Shown piece after piece: positions 46,999-60,600 of a stretch of 64,000 nt of DNA. The notes beneath the pieces are model-generated. The model saw only the letters and a list, made by a program, of their open reading frames with translations, had not been told where the DNA came from and did not search any database. The stretch's first letter is position 1. Each line of letters starts with the position of its first letter. The translations under genes and the position numbers were made by a program. This DNA comes from Dipylidium caninum (taxonomy: Eukaryota; Platyhelminthes; Cestoda; Cyclophyllidea; Dipylidiidae): positions 3,162,001-3,226,000 of the forward strand of contig QEYB01001046.1 in the NCBI GenBank assembly GCA_017562135.1. The letters are read 5' to 3'.

Positions 46999-47367
46999 TT
47001 ATTTGAGAGAAGTTTGTGCGAAGCAGGAATTCCATATTTCTGCAGGAGTCAGCGAAATATCTGCTGAAGAGAGCGTGGCACCAGCCACGTGGGAGAGGCC
47101 CACACTAAGAGAGGAGGAGGAATTTTCATACCTATTGAAGGAAGTCAAACGCACTGTGTTTTGCCTATTATCGCCCTCGTCGACATCATGTAACGCGGCT
47201 TGCTGTTCCATGGGATAAGAGGGGTTAAATCGGCGAACAGACGAAGTTATGTTATCAGAAATTTTTTTTTTCACGAAATGAACAACCTTAGCCGCATCAA
47301 TCCGCTCAAATGCAATGATGTTCTTCCAGACCCCAACTTGTGACGGTCTGCTTCGGCGAAAAGTCAA
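46999..47367 (-). CDS. Exon-like open frame, possible cytoplasmic tail of an unidentified protein
   Basis: The minus-strand frame includes KNIIAFERIDAAKVVHFVKK, NPSYPMEQQAALHDVDEGD and SFNRYENSSSSLSVGLSH, then ends with a stop at 46999. It is polar and serine-rich and looks like genuine coding sequence. Just upstream on the same strand (about 47460-47540) a hydrophobic stretch (CYFGPLFFHAFFGTLC) is readable in another frame, so a membrane segment followed by this tail is possible. The joining splice sites were not fixed. Confidence 0.4.
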   Translation of the reverse strand: MTFRRSRPSQVGVWKNIIAFERIDAAKVVHFVKKKISDNITSSVRRFNPSYPMEQQAALHDVDEGDNRQNTVRLTSFNRYENSSSSLSVGLSHVAGATLSSADISLTPAEIWNSCFAQTSLK

Positions 47368-47579
47368 CTAGAATTTCGTGAAACACGCCCTAACCGGGTG
47401 TCCTGACGGATAGACTTTGAATAAGGAAAGTCTGTGCTACGATGCGGGCAATAAGGCGGCGCAGAGCGTGCCAAAAAACGCATGGAAGAACAAAGGCCCG
47501 AAGTAGCACTTAAAGCAGACCCGTGCCGGCAAACAAAGCCAACTCGGGAGGGGAGGTTTCTTACCAGCAGCAACGTGCA

Positions 47580-50500
47580 TGACTGCCAGAGCGGAGGAGA
47601 CGTTGATCGCTATGTCGCCCAGGCCAGTTTCTTCATATTGACATTGCGGAGTCAGGTAGAGGTAGACTTTGAAGGTTGGTTTCCCCTCTATTTCCGACTC
47701 CTTAATTATCTACGAAATCGAAACAAATTTGACTGAAATGATAATCCGAATTTATAAATGTATCATACAATTAACATCAACTGCTGCCAACGCAGAGTCA
47801 GACCTTTACTCGGCCTTGTTCATGAAAGGTTTGCTCACCACACGCAAAGTGTTGTCTCCATCCTCCACAGTCGGGTTTTGACATTATTTCATATTATTAA
47901 CACTGCCTACATTTATGACATTTATAACATGATTCTGTGCACTTCGCCGCAAAGGAGTACATTCTCCGCTGCGGGAGCTAGTACTAATAAAATGTCCCGA
48001 AGCAATGCAAGAAACGAGTCTGTTTCTCTATCTATCTAATAAGCGGATTTCTCATAAGCTACAGTATGCTGCGGAGCCGCCAATTGGTTCCGGCGAGTGA
48101 CGAACATAGGCAGTAGAAAATGCAAAGATTTTGAACCCAGGGCGACTCCTTGCCGTCCATCATTTGCGCCGATCAGGCAGGGGAGCACGTCTACTTGGCC
48201 GCGGGGGCCTTAGGGCCCGCCCCTCCGCCAGCGCGCCAGACCAGCGCCGACTTCGGCCTGCTCCCGCCACACCGGCGGTTCATTCGCGTCCAATTAACGC
48301 AATTTGAAACCAAACTCGGAAGCGCTCGTAATATCCCCTTGTAAATAAAGGCATACGTCTGAAAAAGCCTACCATTCTTTGCGACAGGAAATTTGTGTAC
48401 ATGGTGTCGGTATATGTTAAAGAAATAATAAATTTTCCTCATAAGTTATTTTTCTGTTAGATTCACCCTGTAAGAGTGCATGCCTAAATTTTTATTTGTG
48501 TAATTGCCTTAGCTATGTTGGCTGACAGGGCACTCCAGAAAAGCATGGAGATCCGGCTCTACTGTGACCCTTCCAGGGCGCGAAACGAGGCGCCGAAGGT
48601 CTGCATATTGGAAGGACGCGTGAAAGGACTCGTACAACCTTCATGGCCTCCACATTCTACTCTTTTGAGTTAGCTTTCATTAGCAAGAATGCTTTGAAAC
48701 TAGTGTTCTACGGCACTAGACGCCTCCCAACGTAGCTCACCTCACTAGAACCGTCAGCACTGATGCCTGGAATTGACGTAGTCCGAGTTGATTGGACTAA
48801 TCAAATATGAACGGCGAGTAAGTACAACAATCTTTAAATAACTCAACTCATGAGATTGTTTATAATATTTCATGAGAAATTTAGGTGACCACCGCAATGC
48901 CTTGTCGGTAGATAGGTTGGAGTAGACACCCGGCCACAAGGCAAGCCAAGTCGGTCGCGTTCATTTGCCTTGGGATGGAGCCGATTCATCACATGCTTTG
49001 CTTTCCACACCAAATGTGTGTGCTGGAAACGTCGATGAGGAGGGGAAGGGGGATAGGGCGGAAGGAAACATTTGTGGTCCCTCTTCCTGGCGCATTTACG
49101 CACACGCTCACACGTCCACCCCAGACACATAGGCAGCAACGCACTGGAACTTGTGAAGTTTTATAACACGTGCGTTTAGCACATAAACATAACAATGGAG
49201 AATATGGCAAGATTGATAGCTTCCTTTCTGGACCTCCGTCGCCAGTTGCCGCGGCAAAATTTGACAATTAACTTGTTAATCTCAGCCACCACTACCACAT
49301 CTGACTCTGAAGACCACATCTCAACCCGCCTTAGAGCCTGCATCAGCGTGCCTTCGTTAGAGCAGTCAGGCACTTGTGGTTTTGTAATCACTTCAAGTAA
49401 TGGGTCAGTCCCCATTCTTTTCGTGTAAGTTGTCGCCTGATTGTACGGGCGTTTAGCCAAGTCCAAATGAAGGTAAAGAAGTGACGCTCGGCTAAGTGAT
49501 GTGGCGAAAACCTACAGTTCGCATCTTTCCCAGAGGCGACTTGTCAAAAGGCCGGCGAAGACGCATAATTTGAGTCGTTTAAATCACACACATTTTTGTC
49601 TGGCTATGCTCATCTTTTGCCCTTCCGAGTGACGGACGTACGTGCGCCATGGTGGGGATATTTGACGGCAGAACAACCACGCACTTCGTGGAGTGCACGA
49701 AACAGTTGAAATTGGGGAAACAAGAGGCACACGCTGTCAGGTAGGGTATTCTGGCTAATTCGTTATCGGCGAGGAATGATGGGGAGAATATTATTTCTTT
49801 CGAGGTTCATCGTCAGCCCACAGCCAAAGATAGTCAAAACGTTTGCTTATCCGCGGACGTTGGTTTGAAGTTCATCCATCAGGCCGCATAACAGAAAGTT
49901 TCCCCGTTAAGGGAATGCTTTAAATAAGGGGCTACAAAAAGAAGTCGTCAATGGAGTCAGAAATGTGATTGCAAGGAGGCTGTCCGCCACCAATCTGCGT
50001 CCACGGAGGTGAAAGTTGTAAGTGAAGGGCACAATATACTCTCAACAATCCATTATAACCTCTGCAATTTGCTAGTCAACTGTCTGCCAAATGATGAGCC
50101 TCTGATGCCTGGAGAGAGGCGGAGTAGTTCATTGAAGAACGAGCGCCTGTGCGCCGGCGGGCTCAACTCGTCCGGGGCACAGGTGGCGCGGGTGTAGAGG
50201 TCCTCAACAAACCCGTCTCCGGCTGTGGAAAACACCTCAACCGCGGAAAATGCGGGAATAAATAAGGCTCGAAGTCAAGGGGTGGGTGGATTTCACCTTT
50301 TAGGCGTTTAGAAGGAGGTCCTCCTCTCACCATTTGGATATAACTTTACCTTACTTGAAATTTAGGCATTCCCCTTAGCAATGTGGTGGCAGTGGACCGC
50401 CGACTGGTGAGAGGATCGGGTTGGGGACAAGTTGTGTGAGCTGCAGGACGTCATTCACACAGGCGTCAGGCCTGCGATGTGGCTACTCCCACTCACCAAA

Positions 50501-51290
50501 TAGCATCGACGCCTGCATTTGCGGGAGGAAGGAAGCCAAGGATCCACCCATCGCACCACATTCTAATAGATTGGCCAGGTGGTACCTCGAAGCTGTTGTA
50601 ATTCGTTTCGCAACGCAATGTTTTGTTGGAACTTCTCAAAATTTTTCACATTGCAATTTGTCACTGCAGGTCTTCGAGACATTGTAGGTAATTAACCTCG
50701 GACATTCGTTACTCGCCGGCGTCATTAAGCCGTAGATAACTTTTTCGTTCGCACCTTTTTGATCTCTTTTTAAGTGTTTACCATCCATAACTAACCACTC
50801 GCCACATTACTAATAATTGCTCTGGCAGTGTTACTCGGCCAGCGTCGTACGTCCGAGAAGTTTGATCGCAAAGATCGAGGGCGAGTCCTATTGTCGTGTG
50901 AACAAAGTAACCACATCTCTCAAGGTCAAGCATTATTATTACCCTCACCAAAGGAATTCCTGCAGTCTTCTACGTTCTTTCCTCCCGCCCACGTGCATTT
51001 CGTCTGCACTCCAAACTGTTGCCTCCATTTAACTGCTTCCCGAAAGAATGTGTTTCGCGCGAAGACAGTCATCCATGCCAATCCATTCGTCAGATCGGCT
51101 GCACCAAAAGCCTTTCAAACGTTGTGCAGAGTGCGGTAACTGGGCAGGTGGGGAGTTTAGTCGGTAACTGATTTCCTGCCTATTCTCAGGGGAAATAGCA
51201 TGAATAACGGAAAAGCCCAAATAATGCCGAAATTCTCCCGACTCTTTGAATGCCGCATGAATGCCTGCGAGAGGTGTGCATCACATATCC
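47580..51290. other. 3.7-kb stretch, no gene that can be supported
   Basis: Open frames of 60-103 codons occur on both strands (for example 48191-48442 minus, 49176-49466 minus, 50828-51139 plus). They overlap each other in conflicting frames and show no domain. No transposase, reverse transcriptase or integrase motif was seen. Confidence 0.35.
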
Positions 51291-51459
51291 TCTTATCTTG
51301 GAAACCACGTGCGACTTTGCCTCTGAAAGCGCTCCGAAGACGAAGATAGAGAAATGAGTGACAAATTAGAATGGCTTCGCTCGGACAAGTGGTGCAGCCC
51401 AGGTTGGACGGCGGACGGTGGTCTCAGTGCGGCAGCTGAGAGGGAACTTGAGTTCTTCT

Positions 51460-51780
51460 TCATGCCGATATGCCTAAAGAATGCCCATCTCCGGCATCTA
51501 CCGTGACGAAGCATTGAGTTGACCACTTCTCTCCGATAAAAGTAGCGGTTGGGGCGAAAGTGGCATAGGGCTGGCACTCACGGATGAGCCAGATAACTTG
51601 AAGGTAAAAGTGATCTTCACCTAACGTGTGCCAACTTAAATTATTTATACTGGTGTGTGTGCGTGAAGGCATTGAAGCAAACGAGAGCTTAGTGGGCACT
51701 AGGGGAGTTTGCTGATCTGCCCATGCGAAGCACCCATGAGGATTGTCGTCGGGGCAAAATGCTGTCCTGAATACCACCTG
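51460..51780 (-). CDS. Possible exon pair, unidentified
   Basis: The minus strand shows an acceptor-like CTGCTCAG, a frame VVFRTAFCPDDNPHGCFAWA, a donor-like GTGCCC, then an acceptor TACCTTCAAG and a second open piece (WLIRECQPYATFAPTATFIG) with GTAGAT after it. All three frames of the second piece are open, so the frame is not decided. No family was recognised. Confidence 0.3.
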   Translation of the reverse strand, partial: QVVFRTAFCPDDNPHGCFAWADQQTPLVPTKLSFASMPSRTHTSINNLSWHTLGEDHFYLQVIWLIRECQPYATFAPTATFIGEKWSTQCFVTVDAGDGHSLGISA

Positions 51781-51799
51781 AGCAGTCAATGAGGTTGTG

Positions 51800-54500
51800 C
51801 ATGTATCGAAAAGGCGTTATGACTGGCAGGCATACTTGGAGGACGATTCAGGCCCGCTCCGACTTTAATAAGAGCCTCAAGGGCAAGAGCTTAAGGAGTG
51901 CCTTGAAAAATCGTCGAGTTTCGGTGTTGTCGCCACTCTTCAAAAGGAGTATTTTGACCGTCTCCCCCCTTCATCAAAGCCGCATTCACCCATGTTGAAG
52001 AGGATGAGGTCAAACACCCAAAACGAATAAGTAAATACGTTTTTTTGAGGGAGGCTTAACCTCCTGGGAACCGAATTCAGTGACATTGTCACCTTCGCCT
52101 CCGCTAGCAGAGAATCGTTAAACCAACTAAAAAAGGCGCCACTCACTACACAGAGGAATTATTTTTTGTGCCTTTCAAGAGCACCATATGACAGAATGTT
52201 GCTTGAACATTAATATTAAAATTTTTCGGAAGTTACGAGTATACTGAAAAGAAGTCGGTGTGTCACGCTGTATGAATAGCTGCCAAATGTCCTCTTACAC
52301 TCAGCAGCCTTCATAAAGGCGGGAGATGGTGCGACTGAAATTCCTCCCGATAACTTCTACTGAAACGCAGTTGTCAGCCCATGCACGTTTCAGAGCTACG
52401 ATAGGAAATCTTCTCGGGTGGCTACCTGCGCCTTCGGTGGCCACCTCAGTATTCTTCTTCCGTCGGAGGGACTGAAGATACTCCTGCTCTGACCGGGGCG
52501 AACCCCTTGCTCACACGTGGACTCCGACCCGAGCACCAAAGTGAGGTTGTAGGAAAATTGCAGGTATTAAAGTACTTCCGAAATGAAGACTTTAAACCTA
52601 CGGAGGCCTAAATGAGCCAGAGTGGTCTGGTGATGCGCAAAGGGCCGTTATTCTGGCCAACGGCCTGTCGCGAAAATGAAAAAAAGGCGATAGAAGTTTC
52701 ATCACTCTTTAGAAGGATGAGAACAGTGGACTGGGATCATTGGCCCAGCAAACGAAACGTCACATAGGAGAAGTTCGAATGACCTACCCAACAAAAGAAG
52801 CTGTTCAAGGACTCCGAGTATGTCACCAGCATGAGGAAGCGTTTTGCATATTTAAAGCTTTTGTCCAAGTTGTGCACTGATATACATTGATGAGCTGCCG
52901 AAGGGATGAGAGGAATTGCATTAAACCTTCGTAAAAATTAAGTGAAATGAAATGGCATACAAATGTTTTACGGAAACGTTGGGATTGACAATGCGTATGG
53001 TCGAACGAGAGAAGGTCCAGGAAACCACGGCCTTAACCATATTTCCTCACATCATCAGATATGTGGACGAATATGGACCAAGCTTTACTGCCATGGAATG
53101 TGACTAAATACTTCGCGTTCCTCCGTGACTTCCTCGGGGCCATCCCCTGGGTGAGGTGGAGTATGAGCTCTCTCTTCGTCGGTGAGATAATTCCTACCCA
53201 CCAGCAGCTTTGCGCCGTCTTGGCTTAGCTTAAGTTAGCACCAAATGCCAGTAAACACTAACATCGATGGTCGTCGAGGACAATCCCCTCTCCGGTGGCT
53301 TTCAGGTGGTCGCTAAAGTGAACTACTTTTCCGCCTGGGTGCCCACTTTTACACTGATTTGCCACCACGCAGCTAAGGAGGTCTGAGGTGCGGACGGAGG
53401 GTCACTGGGGTGTTTGATTCTCAAGGTATCAGAGAAAATGCATCGAGCGTCCGTTTCGCATCTACATGATGTACATCTCAGGATTAATCACGAGCACCTG
53501 CCCGCGCTTGAAGGTTTAAATTCATTTTACTTTTGCCTATATTGGGCTCACGAAGTGCATGAAACGCACTGGAGGATTTCAGCTAAGTAAGTTCGCATTC
53601 CACTTCGTGTAAACACTTTATATACGGAAGGCACATCGCCGGTGGCAGAGGATGGAGAAAGGTAGTCTGTCTGCGTTCTTTCAAATAACCCATCACCAGT
53701 CACTTGGAACCGATTTTCTAAGCACTGTTCAATGAAGATCGTTTCAAAGCAAGAAGACGAGGAGCAGGAGGCGGTGCATTGCCTCTGTCGGAACACTGCC
53801 CATTTCCAGGTTTTCGTTTATGCGTTTCGATGTCACTTTTCATTGCCGTTGCCCTAATCTACTCTGGCGTTGCAGTCTACGACATGGGCCCATTGCGAGT
53901 GCCCTGCTCACAATCATTACGTCAAACGCGTCTCAACCAACCGAAAGACTTCGCACACCACAAAACATGTGGACATTCAATTTCCGAGTCATATTAAGGA
54001 AGATGCGACAGAATATGAGATTCCTATTGCCCCCTTTAACACAAAACCTCCTCTCTTTGATAAATCATTTCGTCAGCAGATGATTCCTTCTCTAGCAGGT
54101 TTGTGATGTGGCGAATGTGGCATGCGAGATCGGGCCCAGCAGGCAGCACCCCTTTGCATTAGCCACAAAAGATCGTCTCCAAGTGAACTCGCGTCCTATT
54201 ATCCACACAGGTGGCGGGCGCCGTCATCCCTGGTGCCTTTCCGACGTTAGGACATGTAGCGTGGCATTCCGCAGGTGGCGCTGAGAGCCTAGTCGACTCA
54301 AGCACTTCCACTTCGCAGTCGTACTAAAGTAGACTGGACGAGTTAACAGCAATTTCTTTTCTAGCCTATTCATCGAGAAATAAAAGGACGCTGTACTAAA
54401 GTGAGATCAATGCATTGAATAAGACGGGACATTCAATTTCGGGAGGAGTTTAAATTCCCTTTGTGCTTCATCACGCTCCACCCGAAGTTAGAATTACACA
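51800..54500. other. 2.7-kb stretch, no gene recognised
   Basis: The stretch is moderately GC-rich with short open frames on both strands and no motif. It may be intronic relative to the surrounding minus-strand exons. Confidence 0.35.
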
Positions 54501-54631
54501 ACGTTGTCAGTCTTCAGCGAAAACATCTAATTCCATAGATTGTTTTAATTTTAAATTGTTTTTGTGGAAGACAGTTCGAGCAAACTCTTTCCGTTTAATC
54601 ATGATTTCTACATGACGTAGCACACACTTAC

Positions 54632-54933
54632 CTGTGTTGGTGAATCGCGAGAGAGGATCGAGTGGACAGGTGGATTTTAGGCGCAAGAATCCATCAAATT
54701 CACCTGTCGTCCCCAGCCGAGGATTGAAGTCGGACATTTCGAATGCGCAAGTTAGGATATCAGGCAGAGGAGTGGGGTCATTGCGATCCCAAGCGAAACG
54801 ACTTCTGCCACTGACCGGATCCGTGTAGTCGTTGAGCGGACTTTCCCCACTCGGGGCGATCAACTCGCTGATGAATTGTGCCCGAAGCCGAATGGACCCG
54901 CGGAGTTTGATTTGATAAAGTTCGCACTTTGAG
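54632..54933 (-). CDS. Well-bounded exon of an unidentified protein
   Basis: On the minus strand TTTTTAACAG precedes the exon and GTAAGTGTG follows it, both near consensus. The frame is open for 100 codons: CELYQIKLRGSIRLRAQF, SGESPLNDYTDPVSGRSRF, PDILTCAFEMSDFNPRLG, FDGFLRLKSTCPLDPLSRF. Alternating hydrophobic residues and three cysteines suggest a beta-rich, perhaps extracellular domain. No family was recognised. It probably belongs with the other minus-strand exons to the right. Confidence 0.55.
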
Positions 54934-56407
54934 CTGTTAAAAATTCCCCCCTTTGTTGGCGCTACAAGGTCTACATTAGATAAGAAGAGAGGCGCTTTGT
55001 GATTTACACCATCTACACGTTAGTGAAAGGATAATACACTTCCTCTATGTCTATCGCCACAGAACAAAGCGCGTCTGTCTTTAGTGAACAAGGGAAAGTC
55101 TGTTTAAAGGAAGGGCTCCGGCACAGACTCCTTCCCTAAACTGTTTTCGCCTTTTTCATACCCTTTAAGAGTGCACTAGATATATGTGGAAAATTGAGGC
55201 TTGCCGGCTCAGTTACATTGTGGACTGCCCTCTCCTCTGCCGCAGAACCAGATGCGGTTAGTCATTATTCGTAATTGCGTTGTTGTGAACACTGCGTAAT
55301 CTTAAATCTTGTTCATAGACGCTTGTGTTGTGTTGACTGGACAAACCCTCAAAAATCTGTGCTGTCTCAAGAAAATAACGAGCTCCAGGCTTTTTAGGCC
55401 GTTGGCGGAATAACTGTCTTTATACCTATAATACACAGTCTTGGAAAAATAAAACACCAAAGCAGGTCTTCAAGTTAGTATGAGGAACTTGGAACGCCCT
55501 TTATTTATTATGAACACGGTTGCGAAAAGTTACGCACGTGAGTTAAGAGGACTCACCTCTACGCCTCGCCTGTCTGACCAACATCTGCGGTCTGCTCGGT
55601 CTGGCGCCCCTCGCATCACCGGGGAATGTGCACAAACTTGATATGTCCACGCCCTGTCTTTCACTCTTGGCTAAAAAGAATGCGTTTATTCCTTAAGCTC
55701 AAAGCCAAAAATTCATTACACCAACTAACTCGAATTACAAGTCTGGGACTCATTTGTGCAGTGTAAGGAGTACAATATTCCCTACTCTGCATAGGTGGAT
55801 GGTCAATCGTGGAACCCTTAAGTTTTCTTTTTACCCTGATGAGGCTTTCGTGGTCACGAGGTGTGCTTTTAATTGCTGGTACCCCTTAAAAGTAGGGTTC
55901 CCGACTGAAGAATGAGCACAACACAGCTAGGCAGGCTTGGGAGCGGTGTTCCACTTGCTCCTCCTCTTCCCCTCTGGCGGTAGACATTTGCCTTCGAATC
56001 GGTTCAACGGTTTGTTAGCACTGCTACTAACAGACCTTCCTCTTTTATTATCCATTAGCAAATGGTTGAAAAGTAAACCTATTCGAATTGTGCCAGGCTT
56101 GCTCCAAATTTTCGCCTGGGTGTTTGGCCATTACCATCACCAGAAACGACTGGCTGGTGAGACTATCGTCGCAAAGTTTATTTATACGGCAGCGAGCCGC
56201 CATTGTGGCTAAGTGGAACACTTGAAGGCACATAACTCAGTTCTCCTTGGTGGAGTTGGTGCCGCGGAATGCGTTTCTAGTCGAGTGACCCGACACACCG
56301 CGATGTGGCGCCTGGCAGAGCGAGCGCCCGTCTGAACTCAGAGCTCTTTACCAGTGGCCGGGTACTTGGAGGCGGGCCTCGCGATTCAATGGCCCGAGTC
56401 AACTTAC

Positions 56408-56499
56408 AAAAGCGGAGCAGTAGGGTGTTCATGTTCGCAGCATCGTGGGCGAATAGCGGCCTATTTTGGTAGACTTCAAGGCAGACATCCCTCGGATGA
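56408..56499 (-). CDS. Exon of an unidentified protein
   Basis: The exon lies between CTGCTCTTTAG and GTAAGTTG on the minus strand. Its open frame reads HPRDVCLEVYQNRPLFAHDA, then ANMNTLLLRF. The donor is a consensus match. The function is unknown; it may be part of the same gene as 54632-54933 and the exons to its right. Confidence 0.45.
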
Positions 56500-57134
56500 C
56501 TAAAGAGCAGAAAGACGAATAGAAGCGAATGCTCTATGCGCATACACCAACTCTCAAATTCTCCTTTCCAAATACACATTTGGAGGGGTTTTCGTGATGA
56601 TTTCCTTAACTTCATCGACCAATCTGAATGGATTTTTTAAGTGTCAGTGGTTAATCTAAAACCAGTTGTTACGCCGGTAATCCAAGGGACCTGACATCAG
56701 GTCTTTAATTTTTGCTAAAACTCTCCTCCACACTGGTGAGAGGTGAGAGCGTCGCCTCAGTGCAGTGAGCTCAACGAGAACTACCTAGAGACTCCTCCAT
56801 AACAAGTTCGGTCCACCTGTTTAGCATGTCTGCGCCCTGGACAAACATCCCACAGGTCGCAATGTCGTCCCAGGCGTGGTGATATACCTGACTGGTGACG
56901 TAAGTAACATCATTGGCGTCTAACGCATCCATTCAGGATAATAGCGGATATATCACTGTCTTTAATTGCCTGATTATATCTACTTGGACACCTCGTTTAC
57001 CAGAAACTCCCGGACAGTACATGGACGAGTCGAAGAGTACAACAGGTCCCCGACGCAGTGGGTGCCAGTTAAGTGGCGACTATCTGCGCACTGCTAAGAC
57101 GGGAGGGTGAAGGCCCCTTTATTGCGAAAATTAA

Positions 57135-57640
57135 CTAAGTGTTGTGTATTCCATTAAAGTAAATGCACTCGGCGGTTGAAGTGGCAACGTTAACTGGAGC
57201 CAGATTGATATACTCGGCACTGGAAAACGCGAAGCGCCTTCTGAGAGCGGAATCGACAGAGGAGGGCACAATAAACGACAAGTGCGGCGCTCCGAACGAA
57301 TGCATGGAAGTCCAGTGCTCGTCAATAACTGACAAGATTAAGCAAAATGCAGGGGCGTTTGATGGCCTCAGTGGAACGCACCATCCAACTTGTAGCTGCC
57401 TGCCCTCGAGGATGTACCAGTCTGGCACGATTTCGCTTGCCTCACGGAGGCAAGAGAACTCATAAAAAGTCTCCTCGCCCAACACATTGGCAAAAGTCAC
57501 TGTTCTGTCGGAAATGTCAATCAACTTTCGCAGTCGCTGACGGGTGCCGACGTGGTCGCCTGCGCCGGGGTGCGAGTCGATAAGAAGCCACAGACCTCGG
57601 TAGGCGGAGTTGATCTCGCAGGAATCGCTGTGAGTCGTGC
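57135..57640 (-). CDS. Long open exon of an unidentified protein
   Basis: A pyrimidine-rich acceptor (CCGCCTACCTAG) precedes an open frame of about 165 codons on the minus strand: SDSCEINSAYRGLWLLIDSH, GTRQRLRKLIDISDRTVTF, FYEFSCLREASEIVPDWYIL, then a less certain part to a stop at 57135. The exon may end earlier at one of several GT sites after GRQLQ. Cysteines and mixed composition suit a folded domain. No known family came to mind. Confidence 0.5.
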
Positions 57641-57699
57641 CTAGGTAGGCGGTGGAATGGCAGACGGTAAACGCATTGTCACTTCTACTGGCGATCTAC

Positions 57700-60600
57700 A
57701 AAAAACGCCATGTCATGTGGCCTCTACTTTAGCCGATGCTTCAGGACTCAAATTAATTCCGTTTCGCCGGCCAGACGCCCCTTCACCTACAATCGCACGA
57801 ATCTACTTTACGATAAGCGGTTGTTTCGTCATTTCTAAGTAAAACATAGTTGGAGGAAGTCGTAAGTCCTAAATGCATAACTCTTGCCCTCTCGCGCCCT
57901 AATGAAACTACCAACTCGGATTATTTGATGTGCCCTACCTAAAACCATGAAAATACCCTTTTGCTCGGTCGAGTGGAGAACAAACTCGAAAAGAAGGTTT
58001 TTTTTTAAAAAAATCAAAGGCCCTATTTTAAGGCGCCTGCCTTACCCAAACTTAACATCAAAACGTTAAAAACAATCAAGCCTATTTTTTGTGAAGACAG
58101 GCTCAATCTTAAATTGACTCCGCTTTGGCAGACAAAAGACTCCCAAACATACTTTAGTAATTTTAATTGAGTTAAAATATGCATTAGCATTTTATTATGG
58201 AGATTTGACTTAACATTTTTGCGTAAATAAGAGTCCACTTAACTGGGGACGTTGCAGGCATCTACTAAATCATGTTGATTCCGCCCAACTTCGTTGACAG
58301 ACTTGTCAGACCTTAATGAGATTACGAGGCTTGCGAGTGCTAAGGTGAGCAGCCTACGTGCCTTAGGACGAGCGTCTCAACGTATGCCGTTCTGCCCGTG
58401 GGTGCGAGAGTCAACGAGGAGGCGACGCCGGCGATGCGTTTGTCCGCACCAGCGAGCCAGCAAACCACTGGAGGGGTGGGATTTAGGTCCGCTAAAGAGC
58501 ATCTACATGACTGCAGTACTCAACCCGCATGGGAAAGTGTTTCATTCACCCCGCCGACTTCAAGAGGGTTCGACGCTTTCGATTTGTCTTCTCCTCCGTT
58601 TGACCGCTGTCCAAAACGAAGGCTTGGCTGTTTGTCAGATTAATGACTTTATTCTCACTCTAAGCATAGCCGTATTAAAGCAGGGCATCTATTTCGAAAA
58701 GGGGCTTTGTTGTTGGCTTTATTATTTGTGGTAATTGGAATTATTGCTTCGAAAGTGGGGAGGCGTGCGTGTGCAGATTAATAAACTCTTAACACGTGAT
58801 GAAAAGGGTTGCATAGAAGGCAAATAAGTCGTGCAACCGGGCACCACGTCTGCCACCATTTCTGGAACTCAATTGATGGTGGGTGCTGGATGAGAACCAC
58901 GTGTCTCGTGGATTGTGAGATATATTGCGTTTCGGCTGTCCTTCCGCTTAAAACGGATTACTGTGAAGGACACTTCCACCGCCCCTTAAACGTTACGTTT
59001 GCCATGTCCGCGGGGGCCCATACCAGTCGCAGTGAAATTCAAAACCACGGCTTAGAGCAGTCTCTCCCAAAATTCATGTCTTCAAGGACGCCAGGCAGTT
59101 CTACGAGCGTCTTCTGTTTATAAGCCAGCATATGAGCCGCCTGAGTGTGAGATGTTGCCTAGCAACGCGAACAAACTGAGTGCACATTTTTATTGCTTAT
59201 GTGATACACACAAAGTTGCTCAAGATGCGCATTTCTGGCGACCGGGTTAGCGAACTCCCGGAGAATGTTCGCGTCTTCATTTGAAAACTGCTGGGCGTGA
59301 AGGCGTGGCACTTTCGGAGGCATTTAATAACTTGTCCACAGACCAACGGTTTGCCATTCAGTTGAAACGGTGAATAAAAGACCAAATTAGCCAAATGGGT
59401 GGTCTGCTGTCAACTCCCGACGGTGGACCTCGTGAAAGCCATCGTGCAATTATTCTTAATTCAGTCGTTTCCCATTGACTGTCTCCTTGGTCCATAGCAA
59501 ACCAATGAGTGAAACACTTTAGCCTTTAGAGCTATTTTCTTAATGATGATTTCTCGAATTAAATTATTACGCCCTCAGCCTTCCATACTTGTAGAATGGA
59601 CACAATAGTGGGTTCTCGGACATGCCAAACGGCACAGAGGGCGGGTGAGGAGGGGGGGGTACACTGAGCCTTCTGCAACGTAAGCCTTACAACTCAACAC
59701 TGAATCTATTTTGGGCAGAGCGAATTGTACGTGTGAGCGGCTTATTCATTTCAGCTTGTACTGGCGACCGATAGATAGCACCTTCACTTTAGCGAATTTG
59801 ACTTCCTGTCCCCTTTGATTCCTCTCCCCCCTTGGGGCTTAGACCTACTTCGAGTGGGGTGTATGAATCAGGAAGTTTTTTATCTTTAAGGGACATGTAG
59901 ACTGATAAGTCCAAGCTTCTGTTTGGAGCAACCTCTGGCGAAATGTCTTAAAACAATCTCGGTATTTATCCACTTGCAGCTTTCAGAATGTGATGACTTA
60001 CAACATTCCTTTCGCACTGAAGGGCAGGACCGTCGGCAGAATAGGCGGTTGCGGGCATCCGAGCTGCACCCTCCTTCACACTGTTCCATCTCGTCATCAC
60101 ATACTCCAACTAGGCAAACGGGAAGGTATTTAAAGGAGTTACACGAATACAACATCGTCGTACTAAGGCAAAATGGTATTCCTGGCCTCTTGCATCACTT
60201 CTTTCTAGACGCGGATCAAGTCAGCTTCGAATTTGGTGCCGGAGGACGACGTAGCCTCTAATGGCTTGGCACTGACATACTACTAAAGTTCAGACGATGA
60301 CGAGCGACACAATGGTGTAGTAAGTTAGTAGGGGCGCCGGCAACTTTTGCAGGTTAACTACTTCCTAATACTAAAAGTTCTTGGTCCTGTGGACAACTTG
60401 GGGTGCTCATGGACTCAGTATACGGTTGCTTCCATCTCCTAGCTTCCCTTTCACCTAAACTCAACACTAGTGATAACGCGATAATGGCTAGGAGAGCGTA
60501 TGGATAGTCTCATTTGAGATGGCAGGTAGTTTACGCCCTCCAGTTCACAGATGCCTCGATTATCACAGCTTTGTGCTCAGCATCCTTCTCGCCTGTCTCT

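Noticed and set aside
54632..54933. Assignment of the unnamed exons to TMEM231, meckelin, tectonic, BLTP1 or ELAPOR families
   Set aside because: Each was compared from memory and the key motifs did not line up, so no name is given.
58294..58734. 146-codon plus-strand open frame
   Set aside because: No domain is present, other frames on both strands are also open here, and splice context is absent. Kept only as part of the unassigned stretch.
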